Positions 21,254 through 27,291 of a stretch of DNA of 27,291 nucleotides are shown here, piece by piece. The notes under the pieces are model-generated. The model made no database searches and was not told the DNA's origin. It worked only from the letters and a program-made list of their open reading frames with translations. Numbering within the stretch: the first letter of the stretch is position 1; each line of letters begins with the position of its first letter. Made by a program: the position numbers and the translations under genes. The stretch comes from Beroe ovata (lineage: Eukaryota; Ctenophora; Nuda; Beroida; Beroidae), in the NCBI GenBank assembly GCA_946803715.1, contig CAMPET010000001.1:571360-598650 (forward strand), in the 5' to 3' direction.

Positions 21254-21960
21254 TAATAAGGTCATAAAGTGATTACCAATGGTTCACCAGGGGGTCAGAG
21301 GGGGGTCAGTAGGGGGTAATTGAGACACTTTCATACGACCTTTGTTTTCTATGCCAGAAGTTTTTGAGTTTGCCAGTGAATTTATTCATAGGCATAGATA
21401 GACTGAATACAAATATGATGATGTATTTTATACACCAGAATAAGTGGCTTAGTGGCATGGGCACCATTCCTGGCCACTGAACTACTCAGCTAAGGGTGAG
21501 AGATATAACTCAAGATACAATAGAAGTAAAACTACTAAATGAAAAAGAAAAAAAATATATCATTTTATCTTATGTTATGTTATGTTATCAATATATATTT
21601 TCATTGTCAATCGCTGTCACTTCACTGAACAAAATTGGGACCCTAAACCCTCTCCAATAAAACGATTCTCAGAATATTCTCGATGTAATCCCTACCTACT
21701 TGAATTTCGTTCTCCTAGGTACTTGAATTTCTTTCTATATAGGTATTATGATAACCAAAAAGGGGCCTGATAATCTGATATGATACCACACACTTTCACC
21801 TAAAATCTATTGATAGTTTCAAGACATTTTAATCTCTTCTTCAGGATCTCCACAATATGTGGCCCTCGCTTCTGAGATGATATGATAGGACTGATTATGT
21901 TTGGTTTATATCACTGTATTATATATGTGTCACAGCGGTATTATTGTAGAATAGGAGGTT
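21254..21960. other. 5' flank of NAA50, no separate gene seen
   Basis: The first part carries the right outer arm of the foldback region (to about 21345). A short TTATG tandem tract occurs near 21570-21590. The remainder is AT-rich and should include the NAA50 promoter and 5' UTR, but no defined motif stands out. Confidence 0.45.
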
Positions 21961-23257
21961 ATGCCAGTTGCTCAAGCAAGGGTTGAACTTGGTGATATAA
22001 CTCCACACAACATAAGGTAGGGTTCCTGACTTTTGATTGGTAACAGGCTCCTGTCATTGTTTGATAAGCATTGTACATGCTGTTAATTGTAATGTTACAA
22101 TTGCATGGATATTAAATGACATGAACATTGAACAGTATGTTAATTTGATATTTATGCTATTTAATTTCATTTCAGGCAGCTCAAGGTACTGAATCAAGTG
22201 GTGTTTCCTGTTACATACAATGACAAGTTTTATAAGGATGTACTCGAAGTAGGAGAGTTAGCTAAACTAGGTTTGAGATTGAGCTATTCACATGATATAT
22301 CCCACAATCTGAAATCCCAATGCTCATACATTTATTGGCTGTTCCCTCATTGTGCAATAGCTGTCAAATGATTTCTCAAAATGTGCCTCTTGCTCCTTTC
22401 CAATTATTATAGATTCGGTCAATATTTATAAGTTACCACCCCTATTTATAAGTTTACATCCGTCATTCTTTGCAGCATTTTTCAACGATATTGTTGTTGG
22501 GGCGGTGTGTTGTAGAACTGATGTACAGGATGGATCAAGGAAACTGTATATCATGACCTTGGGGTGTCTTGCACCTTATAGACGATGTGGAGTAGGTAGG
22601 TTCAATCCTGATATATTATTCTGGTGGCTGAATTGTACATTGCAATTTTAAACTTAGACCCGCATGTGCATAATAATGCAAACGTAACGGTTGAAAGAAA
22701 AAGGTTAGCACCCTACAGTGAAAGCTGCTTACACAATACACAGAAAGGAGTGTTTTGAGCAGTCTTCACTGTAAAGTGTGCATCTTTTTGTTTCCACCAC
22801 CTAAACACCGATCATGTCTACACAATCGTGTACAAATTACAATATCACTTATACATACAAAGTCACTCAAATTCACTCAAATATTCAACGCAGGGAAGAA
22901 GCTATTGGATCATGTTATGAAAATTGCAAAAGAGGATGGATTATACGACGCTGTATTCTTGTGAGTTATCATTTCTACTTGATCACACGTTCATGGTGAA
23001 ACAATGAAAAACCTATCATCGATTCTTCATTGTAGGACTACATGGGCACAAACTGAAACCTGCCTCAGTTAGAAACTCTTATTATTCCCCACAGGCATGT
23101 TCAGGTTAGCAACAATGAAGCTCTGGAATTCTACGACAAGTTCGGCTTCAAGGTGATCGACACTAAGGAAGAGTATTACAAACGGATAGAACCTGCCGAT
23201 GCGTACGTCTTGGAGAAATCTCTAAAACAGTGTGAAACGCGAGGAAATGTTTCATAG
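21961..23257 (+). CDS. NAA50: N-alpha-acetyltransferase 50 (NatE catalytic subunit)
   Basis: Exons are 21961-22016, 22176-22270, 22476-22595, 22894-22960 and 23095-23257, all GT-AG with compatible phases, giving 166 aa (human 169). The enzyme transfers acetyl from acetyl-CoA to protein N-termini, typically Met followed by a hydrophobic residue, and associates with NatA; it is also needed for sister-chromatid cohesion. Signatures: the FPVTYND peptide-binding segment, YIMTLGCLAPYRR, the acetyl-CoA loop RRCGVG, the Tyr of YIMTLG and the His of LHVQVSN at the known catalytic positions, then FYDKFGFKVIDT, YYKRIEPADA and VLEKSL. The ATG at 21961 (MPVAQARVELGDITPHN) is the only start before the first exon's donor in frame. 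It is intact and points away from DPCD, with about 3 kb of repeat-rich DNA between them. Confidence 0.97.
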
Positions 23258-23660
23258 AATATCACGAATCAAAGGATAGAAGCATTCTGTCTGTGGTGCA
23301 TTATTATTTGATACTGAGTTCATATACTGTGGTTTTTTGTTTTTAATTTATTTCACTAATTAGAGTCGATTCATTTGTTGTGGGTCTTGTCTGCTGCCTG
23401 GTCAAGTTATGGCCCATTTTTGTCGATTGAGGGCCGGTCACAGCTAGGAATATCAGAATTCGTGACGCGCTGAAACACCTTTCTTTGATAGAATGGTATT
23501 TTTCAGCGCGCACTGCGCAATTAAATTGCGCACGCGCGTGCGTTACATGCAAGATATTTATTCATCATGCCCTATCACTGTGATAGTTGCACGGATTCGG
23601 CAAAAGTGTATGGCCTCTCTGAATTCCGTCGCTCATTAGCCGTGAAGATAATAAAATGAG
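23258..23660. other. 3' flank of NAA50 with GCGC-rich palindrome
   Basis: This contains the NAA50 3' UTR and then a GC-rich patch (23463-23545) with a 19-bp perfect palindrome, TGCGCAATT-A-AATTGCGCA (23514-23532). No gene seen. Confidence 0.5.
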
Positions 23661-23752
23661 TGCTCCAGGAGAGGCTCGAACTCTCAACCTTCGCATTGCT
23701 AAGCCTGTACTGCTTATAAGTACGACGCGCTAACCGATTGTGCCACTGGAGC
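23661..23752 (-). tRNA. tRNA-Ile (UAU) with intron
   Basis: The 7-bp acceptor stem (GCTCCAG/CTGGAGC) carries discriminator A. The A box reads TGGCACAATCGG and the B box GAGTTCGAGCC. The anticodon loop CT-TAT-A-A is interrupted after position 37 by an intron of about 18 nt. The mature RNA would be 74 nt. An intron in tRNA-Ile(UAU) is common in animals. A T-run for polymerase III follows within about 10 bp. Confidence 0.95.
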
Positions 23753-23850
23753 TAGTTCCAGTTCTATTTCAAGAGTTTTGAAATTTCGAAACACTGCACA
23801 CAACACAAGGAAAATTGTCTCTGCAAGCAATTTTCGCTAACTTACCGCTA

Positions 23851-23904
23851 TATGAGCATCAAATCGAATCGTACGACTATAGTCGATTCGATTTGATGCT
23901 CATA
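23851..23904. repeat. Perfect 21-bp inverted repeat
   Basis: 23851-23871 and 23884-23904 are exact reverse complements (core ATGAGCATCAAATCGAATCG) with a 12-base spacer. The spacer itself overlaps the palindrome GACTATAGTC. Flanks show no obvious target duplication. Confidence 0.93.
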
Positions 23905-24181
23905 AACGACTTAAACAAACGCATTCCTCGCATTGTATACATATTGATCAAATTTGGATTAGCTCGAGCGCGAAACAGTTGACAAAACATGGGCCAGCCC
24001 TACTAGGGCTGCCCTAGAGGCTTTAAGCTGTAGACCTACAGCTGATCAATATGAATAACAGTTTAGATAATTCTTTCTTGTGTGGCAATCATTGAATAAG
24101 AAGAGCAGCAGCATCCCGTTCTGAATGGAAATACCCAATACAATTTTTGTTATGATACTCTTGGATTATAACATTGTTGTC

Positions 24182-24254
24182 GGTTCGATGGTGTAGTGGT
24201 TATCACATCTGCTTAACACGCAGAAGGTCCCGGGTTCAAAACCCGGTCGAACCT
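24182..24254 (+). tRNA. tRNA-Val (AAC)
   Basis: The cloverleaf has acceptor GGTTCGA/TCGAACC, A box TGGTGTAGTGG, anticodon arm CTGCTTAACACGCAG with anticodon AAC, and T arm CCGGGTTCAAAACCCGG. The unencoded CCA and a T-run downstream (about 24260) fit a polymerase III gene. The discriminator is T. Confidence 0.95.
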
Positions 24255-24398
24255 CGATATTTTGTTCGGTTTCACTCGTATTATGGCATGGGAGAAAGAA
24301 AGAGATCTCGATGATTATATTTTGGGAAAAATTTTAATCATGCGCAACCAAATATGTGCAAATTCACATTACAGGAATTCTAAGAAATTTGAGAAAAG

Positions 24399-24471
24399 AG
24401 GTTTCGGCGAGGTTCGAACTCGCGACCTTCTGCGTGTGAAGCAGACGTGATAACCACTACACCACGAAACC
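24399..24471 (-). tRNA. tRNA-Val (CAC), copy 1
   Basis: The cloverleaf has acceptor GGTTTCG/CGAAACC, A box TGGTGTAGTGG, anticodon loop TTCACAC (CAC) and T arm GCGAGTTCGAACCTCGC. It is followed on the minus strand by CTTTTC as terminator. Confidence 0.95.
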
Positions 24472-24787
24472 TTCTAAATAATTAATTTCATACGATTTTG
24501 TATGCTTAACCAGAGAATCAAATTATATAACTGGAGTTCAGAGAAACGAATTGTTTTCTTGATTAAACCAAATTTCCAACTGTTAGGTTTAATGGGGTGT
24601 GCGGTAATGCAGAATGATAAAGCTCGGTACTATTCATTATTTTAACTTTACAACACTATTATCATTTTAACTTTACAACACTACTTTATTCAATCATTCA
24701 TTATTTCATTACTAGAAAACCCGTCCAGTGGGAATTTTTTGCTCTTTATCTAACAGAATATAAACTTTACAATTGATTCGTCATTAA

Positions 24788-24860
24788 GGTTTCGTGGTGT
24801 AGTGGTTATCACGTCTGCTTCACACGCAGAAGGTCGCGAGTTCAAACCTCGCCGAAACCT
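24788..24860 (+). tRNA. tRNA-Val (CAC), copy 2
   Basis: This differs from the minus-strand copy at 24399-24471 by one base in the T loop (TTCAAAC instead of TTCGAAC). A TTTTT terminator follows at once. The two genes form a 73-bp inverted pair 316 bp apart. Confidence 0.95.
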
Positions 24861-25629
24861 CTTTTTGTCATTTTCTGCACAAATATATCACGCATGTTAG
24901 TACTAACATTGATTAAATCAGATTCAATCGATTTTATTCAAATTGATAACATTGAAACCAGCGAACAGGCAGCTATATCCAGTCGAACAGTGTACATAGC
25001 TACTGTACACAGCTACTAGCTGCTAGTTAAATAATCAATACACAGTTTTCACACAGTTCCCATTTTGAAAAATAGTCAATAGTGTGAAGGTCAACTCAAT
25101 AATCCTAATACCAACTTAATCCATCTTCCAACGCCATATTATAGATCTTCACTTTTCTACAATCTGTACATTATATTAATTGTGGCTGAATGGCCGATAT
25201 AAACATTGAAATTATGGTTGTATCAGCATAGACTAGTTAATATCGATTTCGATAAAAAACGAATGAACATCATCGGTCGTGATTCAACTTGAACTCTAGC
25301 TCTTTTCTCTCAAATTTTCAATGCTTTAACGCATAGAATTGTTTATCATCGCTAGAAATAGGCCACATGAAATGTCATATGATATGAATGAAGGTCATAA
25401 TCAATGAAAAATGTCAACACGGTTATCATAGGTTAACCTGAATCTCCTGAATGGCAGTTAATATAGCAGTTAATAGTCCACTGATCATATCATATGATCT
25501 GTACAAAATCCCACAATAATTGAGCTCCACGCTCCATCCTGTTCAAAGTTAAAATACACTCCCATTATCCTTGACTAGTCCACAAATCCTTCACTAATCC
25601 ACAAATCTCTCACTAGTCCACAAATCCTT
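24861..25629. other. Intergenic stretch, no gene recognised
   Basis: AT-rich sequence between the tRNA cluster and the minisatellite. I see no exon or RNA gene; CCACAAATC-type units begin to appear near 25581. Confidence 0.5.
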
Positions 25630-25750
25630 CAGTGTCTACAAATCAGTGTCCACAAATCAGTGCCCACAAATCAGTACCCACAAATCAGTGTCTACAAATC
25701 AGTGTCCACAAATCAGTGTCCACAAATCAGTGTCCACAAATCAGTGCTCA
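25630..25750. repeat. 14-bp minisatellite
   Basis: Eight full units of CAGTGTCTACAAAT-type sequence (variants CAGTGTCC, CAGTGCCC, CAGTACCC) and a partial ninth, with looser related units from 25581. It ends about 30 bp past the stop codon of the gene at 25781. The units are contiguous, with no spacers. Confidence 0.92.
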
Positions 25751-25780
25751 CTATTGTGTAGACAACTCTCACTCTCCCGA

Positions 25781-27148
25781 TCATCTCTGACCGATACGAT
25801 TCGCTGCAAACGAGTCGAAATCGTCTAGCGAGGGTCCGGGTTGCGAAGCGAAGGGGTTTGTGTTCGAGAATTGGGTGAATGTGGAGGCCATGTTACCATG
25901 GAAATTACTGGTTGCCATGGTAACACCCTGCTGGTCATTGGAATCGTCCAGTTCAGGTGGTTTGAAATCGTCATCGAATTGCATCGTCTGAGGAGAATAT
26001 CACTAAGAGTTAAATCGTAGACAATATTATGGAAACCTCAATTATAGTGAGCAATGCTTGGCATTGAGGAGAATCTTGATTTTGGCAAAGAGCATCATCT
26101 GCGCGTATGATCAGAAGAAGGTTAATGATAATAATAATAGTATAATGGCAGCAAAGCCATCTCAACTCTTACATAATAAACAGTATGATTGATAGTATTC
26201 AAGTAACATGGGGGCGTGCACTACCTTGAATATGGGGTGAAGGGGGTCAAACTCATCGAGTAGATTATGAGTTGGTGTCCGCTCAGTGGCTGCTCGTCTC
26301 CTTTGCTCATGCTGACTTGTCATCTCGTCTGGGGGGGGGCGGTAGCTTGGGAACAAGTTTTCTCACAGGTGACAATGAGGTGAGGGAGAGATACCAGAAC
26401 ATTATTGATAGTTCTGGTAAATCATGCGTTTCCCCCCCCACAGAGTATCCCCCTTACTACAGTGACAACGCAGCGCGTGTCGACCACCGTACAGTACACA
26501 GTGCGTGTGTGTGTGTGTCCACACCACCTGACAAACTCACTGGGGTCGAAGAGCAGTATATCCGCCAAGTCTGCCGTGAATCCCCCCTCCTCGTCATTCT
26601 CCTCTTTCCCCCTCTCGTGCATCACTGTGACTGATGGAGGGGTCGACATCCCAATAGTGGTCGCCGATCTGTCACGATCAGCCATGGCTGGCAGCGGGAC
26701 AGTGATTTCTGATGAGGGTAGGCGATCAGTAGATTGGATAAAGTCATTCGCACGGTTGCTTCTTCATGAGGCCAATAAGAAGCGAAGAAGACAGATCTAT
26801 CAATATATAAAATCATTGAAAACTACCTTTCGGGGGTTGTCTTTTCACAGATCCAGCAGAATGATTCGTTCTAATCTGAAGGGAAATTGAGATAACCTGG
26901 TCTTAAGTCAGGGTCATGGAACATTGCATGCTGCTATGTGATTGGCTGAGCGAACTTACAGCTGGCTGCGATGTTCTTCTTGGAGTAGATATTGTATTGG
27001 CGTGAACTGTCAGAGATGGGTTAGATGACTGTTTGATGACAGGTTGCTTGGGAACTGTTATGGGTTGCTTAGCAACAGGGAGGCTTGGTTGCGTATCAGT
27101 AGGTTGCTTTGTTGCTGGCGATGATTTGGACCCTGGACTGTCTTTACC
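25781..27148 (-). CDS. 3' part of an NPF/FDP-motif protein (possible endocytic accessory factor)
   Basis: In-window exons are 26960-27148, 26827-26875, 26541-26708, 26225-26328 and 25781-25987. Phases chain 0-0-1-1-0, GT-AG borders are good, and they give 238 C-terminal residues; the gene continues beyond the window. The first exon is low-complexity with repeated KQP (TKQPTD, AKQPITVPKQP, IKQSS). Then come EITVPLPAMADRDRS, an acidic segment DLADILLFDP, HNLLDEFDPLHP and a tail with DDDFKPPELDD, SNTNPFASQPG, SLDDFDSF and a final GQR. NPF is the classic EH-domain ligand, and FDP/DDF clusters occur in AP2/clathrin-binding tails, so an endocytic adaptor or kinase tail is possible; I do not recognise the family. 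The strong splice consistency supports a real gene. Confidence 0.72.
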
Positions 27149-27186
27149 CTGATGGAATGATTGTGAGAGAGAGTGAGTCAGTGATT

Positions 27187-27217
27187 CCCACACACACACA
27201 CACACACACACACACAA
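27187..27217. repeat. CA microsatellite
   Basis: A (CA)n run just upstream, in minus sense, of the acceptor of exon 26960-27148, within an intron that continues past the window. Confidence 0.9.
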
Positions 27218-27291
27218 CCCACAACCACACACAAAACACCACGGACACCACCGGAGAAGCGCGCTCAAAAAAAGAAAAGATGGCGGGGGGG

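Noticed and set aside
20165-21645. Tc1/mariner-like element bounded by TAGGGGTCCCAA and TTGGGACCCTA
   Set aside because: The end match is only about 12 bp with a one-base indel, and an N lies inside. It is too weak to claim without other copies.
25630-25750. CRISPR-like repeat array
   Set aside because: Units are contiguous 14-mers with no unique spacers, in a eukaryotic gene flank; this is a minisatellite.
26272-26890. Overlapping 120- and 161-codon plus-strand frames
   Set aside because: They are opposite to consecutive minus exons with consistent phases and cross those exons' splice sites. No domain recognised.

Overview
The window is eukaryotic nuclear DNA, most likely from an invertebrate or early-branching animal. 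The evidence is many short introns (about 70-400 bp, GT-AG), animal-type gene families (FUBP, GATA/C2H2 zinc finger, TATDN2, DPCD, NAA50), an intron-containing tRNA-Ile(UAU), abundant CA/GT microsatellites and several families of small inverted-repeat elements. A sponge-like genome would fit, but nothing here proves the phylum. Six isolated N bases (3889, 5981, 8653, 10642, 15962, 20442) look like contig joins. One of them sits at the edge of a perfect 545-bp duplication that is probably an assembly artefact.

Layout: (1) 388-3455, minus strand: a KH-domain RNA/ssDNA-binding protein of the FUBP/KHSRP family, 4 KH domains over about 10 exons. (2) 3456-5855: non-coding, with GC-rich hairpins, one copy of a 9-bp-TSD MITE (4319-4401) and a hAT-like MITE (about 4474-4743). 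(3) 5856-15941, minus strand: one gene of about 20 exons, which short ORFs alone do not reveal. Exon phases chain consistently to give a protein of about 1,014 residues with acidic N-terminal exons, one GATA-type zinc finger, a Gly/Ser/Val/Glu repeat and six C2H2/C2HC fingers. (4) 16353-18107, minus: a TATDN2-like TatD nuclease in 3 exons. (5) 18354-18950, minus: DPCD, intronless. (6) 19381-21960: non-coding and transposon-rich, with two more copies of the 9-bp-TSD MITE and a 493-bp PIF/Harbinger-like foldback element. (7) 21961-23257, plus: NAA50, 5 exons, complete. (8) 23661-24860: a cluster of four tRNA genes (Ile-UAU with intron, Val-AAC, Val-CAC twice). (9) 25781-27148, minus: the 3' exons of a gene with NPF and FDP motifs, perhaps an endocytic accessory protein, whose 5' part lies beyond the window.

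The protein-coding neighbours share no obvious pathway. The clearest new observations are the GATA-plus-C2H2 architecture of the large gene and a small non-autonomous transposon family. Its three copies each have about 20-bp terminal inverted repeats and perfect 9-bp target-site duplications.
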